A stretch of 64,000 nucleotides of DNA from Maribacter arcticus (GCF_900167935.1 NZ_FUYL01000008.1:124001-188000); one strand, 5' to 3'. Counted from the first letter of the stretch, positions 35,856 to 44,234 are shown. Notes: generated by a model from the sequence alone, not told the origin. Program-made: numbers and translations.

Positions 35856-37149
35856 TTTTAGCGCCTATAGCACGTAATCTTTCATCTATATTTTCGTAAC
35901 CACGATCAATTTGCTCGATGTTATGAATAGTTGAAGTTCCTTTTGCAGATAATGCAGCAATCAATAAGGAAACCCCCGCTCTAATATCTGGCGAAGTCAT
36001 TGTTGTTGCCTTCAGAGTAGATTTGAAATCGTGACCTATTACAGTTGCTCTATGTGGATCACAAAGTATCACCTTAGCACCCATATCTAATAATTTATCC
36101 ACGAAAAACAAACGACTTTCAAACATTTTCTGATGAATAAGTACTTCACCTCTTGCCTGTGTCGCAACTACCAACATGATACTTAATATATCTGGTGTTA
36201 ATCCTGGCCAAGGTGCATCGGCAATGGTTAAAATAGAACCATCTATATAATTTTGTATTTCGTATCCATCTTTATGAATAGGAATAAAGATATCGTCTCC
36301 CCTTCGTTCTACTGTTATCCCTAATTTTCTAAATACGGTAGGTATTTGACCTAAATCGTCCCAACTTACATCTTTAATTGTTAGTTCACTTTTGGTCATT
36401 GCCGCTAAACCAATCCAGCTACCAATCTCTATCATATCAGGTAGCATTCGGTGTTCAGTACCACCCAGTTTATCAACACCATCAATAACTAAAAGATTGG
36501 ATCCAACACCAGATATCTTAGCACCCATTCTATTCAGCATTTTACATAACTGCTGTAAATAGGGCTCACATGCCGCATTATAAATTGTCGTTTGGCCTTC
36601 TGCTAAAACAGCTGCCATAACAATATTAGCAGTACCAGTAACCGAAGCTTCATCCAACAACATGTAGGTGCCGATTAACTTCTCTGCCTCTACACCGTAA
36701 AAATATTCTTCACGATTATAACGAAACTTAGCTCCAAGTTTTATAAAACCTTCGAAATGAGTGTCTAATCGCCTTCTACCAATTTTATCACCACCCGGCT
36801 TAGGAATGTATCCCTTACCAAAACGTGCCAATAATGGTCCAACGAGCATTATGGATCCTCTTAGACCTCTACCGTCTTGCTTAAATTGATCAGACTGTAA
36901 ATAATCCATATTAACATCGTCTGCCTTAAACGTATAGGATCCTTTGCCTTTTTTCTGAATTTTTACACCTAAATCCTCTAAAAGAGATATCAGCTTATTT
37001 ACATCAACAATGTCTGGAATGTTGTTGATTGTTACTTTTTCATCTGTCAGTAGTACGGCGCAAAGTATTTGAAGTGCTTCGTTCTTTGCTCCTTGAGGTG
37101 TTATTTCACCAGATAACTGGTGCCCTCCTTCAATTTTGAATGTTCCCAT
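35842..37149 (-). CDS. murA: UDP-N-acetylglucosamine 1-carboxyvinyltransferase
   Basis: The product is 435 residues of the EPSP synthase/MurA family and starts the peptidoglycan pathway by adding enolpyruvate to UDP-GlcNAc. K22 in GAKN matches the conserved active-site lysine. The catalytic loop reads PKPGGDKIGRRRLDTH, so position 121, which is Cys115 in E. coli numbering, is Asp. GLTPDILSIM and the C-terminal DRGYENIDERLRAIGA are typical. An Asp at this position keeps activity but prevents fosfomycin alkylation. It is 16 bases behind the DUF4290 gene. Confidence 0.95.
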   Translation of the reverse strand: MGTFKIEGGHQLSGEITPQGAKNEALQILCAVLLTDEKVTINNIPDIVDVNKLISLLEDLGVKIQKKGKGSYTFKADDVNMDYLQSDQFKQDGRGLRGSIMLVGPLLARFGKGYIPKPGGDKIGRRRLDTHFEGFIKLGAKFRYNREEYFYGVEAEKLIGTYMLLDEASVTGTANIVMAAVLAEGQTTIYNAACEPYLQQLCKMLNRMGAKISGVGSNLLVIDGVDKLGGTEHRMLPDMIEIGSWIGLAAMTKSELTIKDVSWDDLGQIPTVFRKLGITVERRGDDIFIPIHKDGYEIQNYIDGSILTIADAPWPGLTPDILSIMLVVATQARGEVLIHQKMFESRLFFVDKLLDMGAKVILCDPHRATVIGHDFKSTLKATTMTSPDIRAGVSLLIAALSAKGTSTIHNIEQIDRGYENIDERLRAIGAKITRS

Positions 37150-37165
37150 CTAGAGAAGTGGAAAT

Positions 37166-37825
37166 TTAATAGCGTTTTTTACCGCGGTTAGTATTATTAT
37201 TTCTTTGATTTTTCTTACCTGTAGTTACTCTTGGGGTTTTAGCAACTCTATTCTTAAGGAACTGTCCGCTATCCGTTAAGCTTTCCCCTTCTGCAGCTAA
37301 ATCTATACGACCATCGCTTAATTCGAATAAATGCTTAAAAATGGCCGAATCATCAACAACATCTTTGTTCCAATTTAGGTAACATTTTTTCATATGATTG
37401 GCAATGGCGTACTCTAAACCAGAGCGCTTATCGCCTTTCTCCCATTCAACAGCCACATCGACCATCCGTTTTATATTATTACCGTAAAATCGATATTTCG
37501 GAAAATTCTGAGGGTATTCTAAAGCCTCAGGTCTTTGTCTTAAAATCTCTTTTGAGGTTATAGGGAATGGTGATTCTACATCCAATTTAAAATCGGACAT
37601 AATAAATAATTGATCCCAAAGTTTATGTTGAAAATCAGGCACATCACGCAAATGGGGTTGCAAATTACCCATTACGCTAATAATAGCCTGAGCCACTTTA
37701 TTTCGTTCAACCGGATCTTCGATAGATACAGCGTGGTCTACCATTTTTTGGAAATGACGACCATACTCTGGTATAATTAAATGTGAACGTTCTGTATTAT
37801 ATTCTAGGTTTTCTACTAATTGCAA
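37166..37825 (-). CDS. DUF4290 family protein with a TTG start
   Basis: The product is 219 residues. The conserved opening ENLEYNTERSHLIIPEYGRH must be included, and the only plausible codon before it is TTG at 37823-37825; an in-frame stop lies six codons upstream and there is no ATG between. The segment QKMVDHA, WDQLFIMSDF and HMKKCYLNWNKD are family features. The C-terminal 40 residues are basic and rich in Asn, Lys and Arg, as in a nucleic-acid-binding tail. The function is unknown; the neighbour murA is co-directional and close in what appears to be one operon. Confidence 0.88.
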   Translation of the reverse strand: MQLVENLEYNTERSHLIIPEYGRHFQKMVDHAVSIEDPVERNKVAQAIISVMGNLQPHLRDVPDFQHKLWDQLFIMSDFKLDVESPFPITSKEILRQRPEALEYPQNFPKYRFYGNNIKRMVDVAVEWEKGDKRSGLEYAIANHMKKCYLNWNKDVVDDSAIFKHLFELSDGRIDLAAEGESLTDSGQFLKNRVAKTPRVTTGKKNQRNNNTNRGKKRY

Positions 37826-37906
37826 ATTGAAATTTTTTACTTAATGTTTTGAAGAAGTATTCTTATAACGATGCCAAATTAATAAAATTATAGATGAAAT
37901 GCTATT

Positions 37907-38194
37907 TTACAAGGAGATTACGCCTTCTATTTCACCTACTTCTTTATATTTTTTGATTACATCATCTGGGTCCCTCAAATTTACTGTAATCGAAATGCTT
38001 GTGTATTTCCCGTTTTTCGATTTTTTCGAGTTAATTACAGCCCCCATATTATCGAATATTTTATGAATTTTATCAACCTTATCCGTTTCACTCTTTACTA
38101 TGAATTTATATAGATAATTTGATGGCCATTTGGAGGTAGCTTCTAATTGTTCCTTTAATTTTTTATAAAACTCTACTGGGTTATTTTCGTCCAT
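37907..38194 (-). CDS. DUF493 (YbeD-like) protein
   Basis: The product is 95 residues from the ATG of MDENNPVEF; a TTG upstream gives a less likely longer form. The pattern FKFIV-like YLYKFIVKSETDKVDKI, KSKNGKYTSISITVNL and VIKKYKEVGEIEGV fits the small ferredoxin-like DUF493 family, to which E. coli YbeD belongs. Function is not established. It lies upstream of the DUF4290-murA pair on the same strand (81-base gap) and is divergent from the NTPase gene. Confidence 0.8.
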   Translation of the reverse strand: MDENNPVEFYKKLKEQLEATSKWPSNYLYKFIVKSETDKVDKIHKIFDNMGAVINSKKSKNGKYTSISITVNLRDPDDVIKKYKEVGEIEGVISL

Positions 38195-38255
38195 AACTTC
38201 TATTTTACACAAAGATAAGAGTAATCAACCAGTTTTTTAATACTCTTGGTTTACG

Positions 38256-38263
38256 TACTTTTG
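38256..38263 (+). promoter_or_regulatory. -7 box (TACTTTTG) upstream of the NTPase-recQ genes
   Basis: TACTTTTG followed by C matches the Bacteroidota -7 consensus and lies nine bases before the ATG of the AAA_28 gene. A TTG at -33 is not present at ideal spacing, so the transcription start would be close to the start codon. Confidence 0.5.
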
Positions 38264-38272
38264 CTCATATAA

Positions 38273-38851
38273 ATGATGAGTTTGAGTAATAAAAGAATTG
38301 TAATTACAGGCGGACCAGGAACAGGTAAAACTGTATTGATTTCATCACTTGAAGAAAATGGTTTTTACTGTTTTCATGAAGTGATTAGAACTATGACCCT
38401 AGATGCATTGAACGGCAAACCAGTAGATGAGTTATTGGTAAATCCTATAGATTTTGTCGACGATGCAAAAAGTTTTAATGATGAACTCATAAGTGCGCGT
38501 TTAAAACATTTTACAAATGGTAAAAACATTGATAAAATGCATTTGTTTTATGATCGAGGTTTACCCGATGTCATTGCTTATATGAATTACTTTAATCAAC
38601 CCATTGAAAAAAGATATAATGATTTGTGTCTTGAAAATCGTTATGACGAAGTTCTAATATTACCACCTTGGAAAGATATATACGTGCAGGATAACGAACG
38701 TATGGAAAATTTCGAACAAGCTTGTGGTATTCATGAGCATCTTGAAAAGACATATATAGATTTAGGATACAAACCAATTGAAATACCATTTGGCACGATA
38801 GAAAATCGTTTGCAATTTGTAGTTGACCTTATAGAAAAAATCGGTGAATAA
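38273..38851 (+). CDS. AAA_28 family P-loop NTPase
   Basis: The product is 192 residues. The Walker A loop ITGGPGTGKT is at 11-20. A Walker B-like LFYDRGLPDVIAYM lies near the middle, and YDEVLILPPWKDIYVQDNERMENFEQA resembles the lid region of deoxynucleoside- or NadR-type kinases. It belongs to the small AAA_28 family of predicted nucleotide kinases or ATPases with unknown substrates. The start could be ATG 38273 or 38276. It overlaps recQ by eight bases, so translation is likely coupled. Confidence 0.82.
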   Translation: MMSLSNKRIVITGGPGTGKTVLISSLEENGFYCFHEVIRTMTLDALNGKPVDELLVNPIDFVDDAKSFNDELISARLKHFTNGKNIDKMHLFYDRGLPDVIAYMNYFNQPIEKRYNDLCLENRYDEVLILPPWKDIYVQDNERMENFEQACGIHEHLEKTYIDLGYKPIEIPFGTIENRLQFVVDLIEKIGE

Positions 38852-40739
38852 TACCCCAAAAGACATCTTATTAAAATTTTGGGGCTTTGATAGTTTTAGA
38901 GGCTCACAAGAAGAGATTATTAACGCTGTTATTAATAATCAAGATGTATTGGGATTATTACCCACAGGAGGCGGAAAGTCTCTTTGCTTTCAAGTACCCG
39001 CCTTAATGAAGGAAGGTATTTGCATTGTCATTTCCCCATTAATCGCATTAATTGAAAATCAAGTAGATAACCTACAAAAACGAGGAATAAAAGCTCTAGG
39101 TTTAAAAGGCGGACTCAAATTTAGTGATGTTGACAAATTACTTGATAATTGTATTTACGGCAATTACAAATTTTTATATTTATCTCCAGAACGTCTTCAA
39201 CAAGAACTTGTTCAAGAACGAATTAAAGGAATGAATGTTTCTTTATTCGTTATCGATGAAGCCCATTGTATTTCTCAATGGGGTCATGATTTTAGACCTG
39301 CATATTTAACGTGTTCTATATTACGAGATTTACACCCAAAAGTGCCTATGATAGCGCTAACGGCAACTGCGACCAAAAAAGTTAGCGAAGACATTATCAC
39401 CTCTCTTAATCTTCAGCAGCCTTTAATAAAAAAGGATTCGTTCTATAGAAAAAATATAGGCTTCGGGGTTATTATGACCGAAGATAAAAACAATTACCTT
39501 AAACAGTATTGTAGAAAAATCAAGAACAGTGCAATTGTATATGTTAGAAGCAGAAGAAAATCTGAAGAATTATCTAAATACCTTTTAAAGAATGGTCTTA
39601 AAGCAACTTTTTATCATGGTGGAATAGACCAAAAAGCCAAATCTGAACGTCTAAATTTATGGCTACAAGATAAAGTGAAAATTATGGTTGCCACAAATGC
39701 TTTTGGCATGGGAATAGACAAGCCTGATGTGGAGCTAGTTGTCCATTATCAAATACCTGACAGTGTAGAGAATTATTTTCAAGAGGCAGGCAGAGTAGGC
39801 AGGAATGGTGCTTATTCAAAAGCAATTCTATTAACAAATACCACGGATAAATTATTAGTTAAAAAGCAGTTTTTAGAAGTTTTACCAGATGTATCGTATA
39901 TAAAGAAGATATATTTAAAATTGAATAACTACTTTCAAATTGGATATGGTGAATTTACCGAAACAAAATTTCAATTGAATTTTAATGAATTTTGCACTGT
40001 ATATAAGTTGAATAGTTTTTTAACCTATAATGCATTATTAATTTTAGACCGAAATTCAGTTATTTCGTTATCTGAGAATTTCTCTAAAAAACAAACTATT
40101 AAGTTTAAAACTGACAAAGAAACGCTTTATAGATACATTGCCGAAAATCCTAAACTAGAAAATTTCATAAAAGTAGTGCTTAGAACCTATGGTGGTCTTT
40201 TTGAATTTGATACTCAAATAAACACTTATTTATTAGGGAAAAAGACACAAATATCAGAGTCACTCATAGATTTAAATTTTAAGCAACTAGCTACAGATAA
40301 TATTATTGATTATACGAGTATTGCTAGCGATTTAGAGATTTTGTTCCTAGTACATAGAGATGATGACCGAACTATAAATCGGTTTGCAAATATTATTGAT
40401 GACCAGAATCAACTTAAAATTGAGAATGTTTCTAAAATGCTTGCTTACATAGAAAATGATACAATATGTAGAAGCGTTCAATTATTACAATATTTTGGAG
40501 AAACTCAAAAAGGTGTATGTGGTATTTGCGATGTTTGCATTAAAAACAAACTAGGTGATGTTGATGTAATAAACACAAAATTGAAAATAATCGAGTGTTT
40601 GAAAATTAATAAAGCGAACTCAAGAGAACTTCAGGATAGCTTAAATATAAACCATGACATAATAATTATTGCCTTACAGGAATTATTAGAAGAAAATCAC
40701 ATTACATTAAATTCTATAAACGAATACGAACTTATATAA
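38844..40739 (+). CDS. recQ: ATP-dependent DNA helicase RecQ
   Basis: The product is 631 residues starting at GTG 38844 inside the stop region of the upstream gene (gtgaataa). It has superfamily 2 motifs: Q-like FRGSQEEII, Walker A LLPTGGGKS, DEAH box VIDEAHCISQWGHDFRP, ALTATAT, FYHGG and FGMGIDKPDVELVVHY, QEAGRVGRNG. A zinc-binding cluster GVCGICDVCIK is near the C-terminus. The protein is of the shorter Bacteroidota type, without a clear HRDC domain. It unwinds DNA 3' to 5' in recombination and repair. The next gene, fmt, begins one base after its stop. Confidence 0.93.
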   Translation: MNNTPKDILLKFWGFDSFRGSQEEIINAVINNQDVLGLLPTGGGKSLCFQVPALMKEGICIVISPLIALIENQVDNLQKRGIKALGLKGGLKFSDVDKLLDNCIYGNYKFLYLSPERLQQELVQERIKGMNVSLFVIDEAHCISQWGHDFRPAYLTCSILRDLHPKVPMIALTATATKKVSEDIITSLNLQQPLIKKDSFYRKNIGFGVIMTEDKNNYLKQYCRKIKNSAIVYVRSRRKSEELSKYLLKNGLKATFYHGGIDQKAKSERLNLWLQDKVKIMVATNAFGMGIDKPDVELVVHYQIPDSVENYFQEAGRVGRNGAYSKAILLTNTTDKLLVKKQFLEVLPDVSYIKKIYLKLNNYFQIGYGEFTETKFQLNFNEFCTVYKLNSFLTYNALLILDRNSVISLSENFSKKQTIKFKTDKETLYRYIAENPKLENFIKVVLRTYGGLFEFDTQINTYLLGKKTQISESLIDLNFKQLATDNIIDYTSIASDLEILFLVHRDDDRTINRFANIIDDQNQLKIENVSKMLAYIENDTICRSVQLLQYFGETQKGVCGICDVCIKNKLGDVDVINTKLKIIECLKINKANSRELQDSLNINHDIIIIALQELLEENHITLNSINEYELI

Positions 40740-40740
40740 C

Positions 40741-41688
40741 ATGGAAACATTAAGAATCATATTTATGGGTACCCCAGATTTTGCCGTAGGCATTTTGGAT
40801 ATACTTGTTAAAAATGAATATAATATAGTCGGTGTAATTACAGCACCTGATAGACCAGCAGGTAGAGGTAGAAAATTAAATGAATCCGCAGTAAAAAAAT
40901 ATGCAGTTGATAATGGCATTAATGTATTACAGCCCACTAACCTAAAGAATGACGACTTTCTAGAAACCTTAAAATCTTTAAATGCCAACTTACAGATTGT
41001 TGTAGCTTTTCGAATGTTACCAAAAGTGGTATGGAATATGCCAAAATATGGCACATTTAATCTTCATGCTTCTCTGTTACCGCAGTATCGTGGCGCAGCA
41101 CCTATTAACTGGGCCATCATTAATGGTGAAACTAAAACAGGTGTTACAACTTTCTTCATAGATGAGAAAATAGATACAGGAGCAATCATACTGCAAGACG
41201 AAACATCAATAGAAAAAACCGATAATGCAGAAGATTTACATGACCGCTTAATGAATTTGGGCGCAAAAACAGTTTTAAAAACGGTAGAGCGCATTCAGAA
41301 TGATAATTTCAAAACAACAAAGCAACCTAATCATGACAATTTAAAACTTGCCTATAAGATACATAGAGAAACTTGCGAAATTGATTGGAGCAAACCTATT
41401 GAAGATATCTATAACTTTATTCGTGGTCTAAGCCCCTACCCTGCAGCATGGACTACCTTAGAAAACGCTAATTCAAAAATTATAACGAAAATATATAAAG
41501 CCAATATAATACTTGAACAACATAACCTAGAAATCGGGGCCTTAGTTTTCAATAAAAAAGAAATGAAAGTTGCCGTTAAAGATGGGTACTTGAATCTAGA
41601 AGAAATACAGCTTCAAGGAAAAAAAAGAATGCATGTTAAAGATGTACTAAATGGCTTAAATCTAGAAGAAAATGCTAAAATGGGGTGA
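40741..41688 (+). CDS. fmt: Methionyl-tRNA formyltransferase
   Basis: The product is 315 residues. The N-terminal Rossmann domain begins RIIFMGTPDFAV, and the formyltransferase catalytic triad is in FNLHASLLPQYRGAAPINWA (Asn, His) with the Asp in IDEKIDTGAI. The C-terminal domain has RGLSPYPAAWT and a beta-barrel for tRNA contact. It formylates initiator Met-tRNA. It is adjacent to recQ, so both may be on one transcript. Its TGA lies inside a small GGGG-TGAAG-CCCC hairpin at 41682-41694. Confidence 0.95.
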   Translation: METLRIIFMGTPDFAVGILDILVKNEYNIVGVITAPDRPAGRGRKLNESAVKKYAVDNGINVLQPTNLKNDDFLETLKSLNANLQIVVAFRMLPKVVWNMPKYGTFNLHASLLPQYRGAAPINWAIINGETKTGVTTFFIDEKIDTGAIILQDETSIEKTDNAEDLHDRLMNLGAKTVLKTVERIQNDNFKTTKQPNHDNLKLAYKIHRETCEIDWSKPIEDIYNFIRGLSPYPAAWTTLENANSKIITKIYKANIILEQHNLEIGALVFNKKEMKVAVKDGYLNLEEIQLQGKKRMHVKDVLNGLNLEENAKMG

Positions 41689-41734
41689 AGCCCCGTTGTC
41701 ATTGGGCTGCGAGAATTGTAAAAAAACACCTACT

Positions 41735-41765
41735 TTATCAACAAACACGCTGAGTTATCAACAAA
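41735..41765 (+). repeat. Direct repeat TTATCAACAAA x2, 20-bp period
   Basis: TTATCAACAAA occurs at 41735-41745 and again at 41755-41765, exactly two helical turns apart, 25 bases upstream of the HU promoter -33 element. The 9-mer TTATCAACA differs from a DnaA box (TTATCCACA) at one position. It may be an upstream activator/repressor site for HU or a DnaA-like site; no other copies were noticed nearby. Confidence 0.6.
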
Positions 41766-41787
41766 ATGGGGTATTTCCCCTTGTTTT
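41764..41787 (+). terminator. Probable hairpin terminator after fmt
   Basis: AAAATGGGG, loop TATTT, and CCCC followed by TTGTTTT give a short GC stem flanked by A and T tracts. It lies between the fmt stop codon and the HU promoter. The stem is only four GC pairs plus weaker AT pairs, so the call is moderate. Confidence 0.45.
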
Positions 41788-41789
41788 AC

Positions 41790-41819
41790 TTGTGTTCGTC
41801 ATAAATCCATATAAATTTG
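41790..41819 (+). promoter_or_regulatory. HU gene promoter (TTG-N19-TAAATTTG)
   Basis: TTG at 41790-41792, 19 bases, then TAAATTTG at 41812-41819 matches the Bacteroidota sigma consensus exactly in both elements and spacing. Transcription would start about 41825, leaving a leader near 40 bases to the ATG. Confidence 0.8.
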
Positions 41820-41862
41820 TTACTAGGTATAAATTTTTTAATCACAATTAATTAATCACATT

Positions 41863-42135
41863 ATGAACAAAACAGAATTGATCGATGCAATGGCAGCTGA
41901 TGCTGGCATCACAAAAGCTGCGGCTAAAAAGTCATTGGAATCTTTCTTGGGAAATGTTGAAAATTCCCTAAAAAAAGGAGATAGAATTTCTTTGGTAGGT
42001 TTCGGTTCTTGGTCCGTATCTAAAAGAAATGCAAGAGAAGGTAGAAACCCATCAACTGGAAAAACTATCCAAATTGCTGCTAAAAATGTAGTTAAGTTTA
42101 AAGCAGGTGCTGATTTAGGCAAAGCTGTAAACTAA
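41863..42135 (+). CDS. hup: HU family DNA-binding protein
   Basis: The product is 90 residues, the usual length. MNKTELIDAMAADAGITKA begins the helical dimerisation domain, RISLVGFGSWSVSKRNAREG leads into the beta arms, and GRNPSTGKTIQIAAKN contains the proline at the arm tip that intercalates into DNA. It bends and compacts DNA. The promoter upstream is the best consensus match in the window and the gene has its own terminator, fitting an abundant protein. Confidence 0.95.
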   Translation: MNKTELIDAMAADAGITKAAAKKSLESFLGNVENSLKKGDRISLVGFGSWSVSKRNAREGRNPSTGKTIQIAAKNVVKFKAGADLGKAVN

Positions 42136-42155
42136 TTTTACATAGATAAATTTTT

Positions 42156-42182
42156 AAAAGCGCCTTTAAAGGCGCTTTTTTG
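42156..42182 (+). terminator. Rho-independent terminator of the HU gene
   Basis: AAAAGCGCC, a short TTTAAA centre, then GGCGCTTTTTT forms a GC-rich palindrome ending in a T-run. Confidence 0.9.
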
Positions 42183-42245
42183 TTTCTATGATTTTTGCAC
42201 TTAAGAGGATTTATCTTACTTTAGGTATATAATCTGATTTTATAA

Positions 42246-42806
42246 ATGGTCACTTTAAAACCAACTAAAGGCAAATTGCTTATCGCTGAACCCTCACTAA
42301 CCGGTGATGTTTCTTTTAATAGATCCGTCGTTTTGTTAGCTGAGCATAGCAATGAAGGTTCAGTAGGTTTCATCTTGAACAAGCCTTTAGAGTATCAAAT
42401 AAATGATTTAGTAACCGAAATTGAATTGCCATTTCTGGTTTACAATGGTGGCCCTGTAGAACAAGACAATCTTTACTTCATTCATAAAGTGCCACATCTT
42501 ATTGACAACAGCGTAGAAATTTCTGACGGAATTTATTGGGGAGGAGATTTTGAAACCACGGTTGAACTCATCAATAAAGAAATTATTTCTGAGGATGATA
42601 TACGATTTTTCTTAGGATATTCAGGTTGGTCTTCATTACAACTTGACGAAGAACTATCCTCAAGATCGTGGATAGTAATTGAAAACGAACATGAAAGTAG
42701 GATTATACAAAAGGCAGCAAATGCATTTTGGAAAGAAAACATGATACAGTTAGGTGGAGATTATTTGCTTTGGTCTAATGCTCCAGAAAATCCTAGTTTA
42801 AATTAA
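42246..42806 (+). CDS. YqgE/AlgH family protein
   Basis: The product is 186 residues. GKLLIAEPSLTGDVSFNRSV, GSVGFILNKPL, YNGGPVEQDNLYFIH and FFLGYSGWSSLQLDEEL are the family signature segments in order. No enzymatic function has been shown; the family is widespread in proteobacteria and Bacteroidota. The stop codon overlaps the stop of the convergent aminotransferase gene. Confidence 0.92.
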   Translation: MVTLKPTKGKLLIAEPSLTGDVSFNRSVVLLAEHSNEGSVGFILNKPLEYQINDLVTEIELPFLVYNGGPVEQDNLYFIHKVPHLIDNSVEISDGIYWGGDFETTVELINKEIISEDDIRFFLGYSGWSSLQLDEELSSRSWIVIENEHESRIIQKAANAFWKENMIQLGGDYLLWSNAPENPSLN

Positions 42807-43660
42807 ATAGCTTTACTTACAGACATTCTTGCAGCCGCATTTAATTTACCTATCAAATTTTTCGCAACAAAATTTGAGTACACCTTTTTCCGATATTTCG
42901 TAATTGAAATTATACCATCTATAGCATTGATTGTAAATAATTCATCCGCTTTTTGAAGTTCAAATGGTGAAATGCTAAGTTCTTGCAATTCATAATCTTC
43001 TAGTTTTGAAATGATTTCAATCACTTTTTTTCTTAGAATTCCGTTTAAGCATCCATCGGTTAATGGTGGTGTTTTTATAACATTCTTTTGAATTAAAAAG
43101 ATATTACCGTTTAAAGACTCTATAACTTGTTTCTGCTCGTTTAAAACCAAGCAGTCATTATAATCATTTTCTTGAGCATAAATTCGACCTACAACATTCA
43201 GAATTTTATTCGTAGTATCAAGATTAGAAAGCATGCTAGCATTCTTATAAAAATCTTTAAAAAGCTCTACTTCATATTCATTCTCTTCTAAAATATAAAA
43301 AGGATTTGACAATATAGAAGTTGTTACTATGTATGAAATACTATTATTTGCCAGGGCATCATCATTTTCACTATTTCTAAAAACAGTGAATTTCACACGT
43401 TTTGTTACTTTTAAACCTTCCTTTAAGACAGTTTTAAGTATTTCTTCTTCCATAAATTCCATGGTGAAATTCATAGGAATCTCCATACGAAGAATCCGCA
43501 TCGAAGACATTAGTCTTAAATAATGTTCTTCTAGAAAGATGACTTCACCAGAAACAACACGTAGTTCTTCATAAACAGCGTCACCCCATTGCAATCCCCT
43601 ATTTTTTGCGTCTAGAATTTTATCATCTTCATTAAGAAGTTTGCCATTAAAATTGAACAT
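42803..43660 (-). CDS. Class IV PLP aminotransferase/lyase
   Basis: The product is 285 residues of fold type IV (branched-chain aminotransferase, D-amino acid aminotransferase, aminodeoxychorismate lyase). NRGLQWGDAVYEELRVVSGE is the N-terminal signature. The PLP-lysine is in the segment DTTNKILNVVGRIYAQEN, followed by CLVLNEQKQVIES and GCLNGILRKKVIEI. The members are not separable by eye, so the exact reaction is open. An upstream gene's terminator ends directly at its start codon, so it must be read from a promoter within or before that terminator. Confidence 0.88.
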   Translation of the reverse strand: MFNFNGKLLNEDDKILDAKNRGLQWGDAVYEELRVVSGEVIFLEEHYLRLMSSMRILRMEIPMNFTMEFMEEEILKTVLKEGLKVTKRVKFTVFRNSENDDALANNSISYIVTTSILSNPFYILEENEYEVELFKDFYKNASMLSNLDTTNKILNVVGRIYAQENDYNDCLVLNEQKQVIESLNGNIFLIQKNVIKTPPLTDGCLNGILRKKVIEIISKLEDYELQELSISPFELQKADELFTINAIDGIISITKYRKKVYSNFVAKNLIGKLNAAARMSVSKAI

Positions 43661-43686
43661 AAAAAAAGCCTTAAAAAATTAAGGCT
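43661..43686 (-). terminator. Terminator of the START-like gene, abutting the aminotransferase start
   Basis: On the minus strand AGCCTTAA, loop TTTT, TTAAGGCT and a run of seven T form a perfect 8-bp hairpin. The T-run ends at the ATG of the downstream aminotransferase gene, so the hairpin would also sit in that gene's leader. Confidence 0.75.
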
Positions 43687-43712
43687 CAAAGATACTGTAA
43701 ATAAGAATATTT

Positions 43713-44096
43713 CTATGACGATCCCAATACCTGCTTTAAATCAGATACTTGATTGGTCCATAACATCTTAGATTCCTCCACTTCATCATCATCAGCAAAA
43801 TCTGTTATAAACAAAGAAACATCTTTAGTTATTTCGTCAACAATTATTTTCATTTCAAAATAACTATTATCCTCTGCTTCTTCCCAAGCAAAGCGAACGA
43901 ATTCGTCTGTTTTTCTTTTTAATAATTTAGCTTCTTCTTCAGCTCCGTCCCAAATAAAGGTAAACTTCTCGCCTCTAGAATTAACGTTATCAGCAAACCA
44001 TTCTGATAAGCCAGAAGGTGTTGCCAAATATTGATATAACATTTGTGGTGAAGACTGAATTACGAATTCTATTTCAAATTTTATTTTATCGCTCAT
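43713..44096 (-). CDS. START-like domain protein (AHSA1/SRPBCC type)
   Basis: The product is 127 residues. EIEFVIQSSPQMLYQYLATPSGLSEWFADNV is the opening of an AHSA1/START-like fold; FTFIWDGAEEEAKLL and FVRFAWEEAEDNSYFEM follow. The sequence is very acidic toward the C-terminus (FADDDEVEESK). It belongs to a small conserved Bacteroidota family with unknown ligand. It is transcribed divergently from tRNA-Met, with 138 bases between them. Confidence 0.82.
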   Translation of the reverse strand: MSDKIKFEIEFVIQSSPQMLYQYLATPSGLSEWFADNVNSRGEKFTFIWDGAEEEAKLLKRKTDEFVRFAWEEAEDNSYFEMKIIVDEITKDVSLFITDFADDDEVEESKMLWTNQVSDLKQVLGSS

Positions 44097-44183
44097 TTTC
44101 CTACTACTTTATGCCGAGCAATATATATATTTCTAAATGATTAAAAAATATTTGTGCACTATAATTTTTTTAAGCTGCATTAG

Positions 44184-44214
44184 TTGAAGAACAAATAATT
44201 TACCACTATATTTG
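44184..44214 (+). promoter_or_regulatory. tRNA-Met promoter (TTG-N20-TATATTTG)
   Basis: TTG at 44184-44186, 20 bases, then TATATTTG at 44207-44214 followed by CAGCCG. This is close to the Bacteroidota consensus (N19), and the tRNA starts about 20 bases downstream. Confidence 0.75.
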
Positions 44215-44234
44215 CAGCCGTTTAAAAATACTAT

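Noticed and set aside
41682-41694. GGGG-TGAAG-CCCC hairpin across the fmt stop codon as a riboswitch or attenuator
   Set aside because: Only four base pairs, with no conserved aptamer sequence; more likely chance or part of the transcript end.
41735-41765. Replication origin from the DnaA-box-like 9-mers
   Set aside because: Only two near-matches, no cluster, no AT-rich unwinding block and no dnaA or dnaN nearby.
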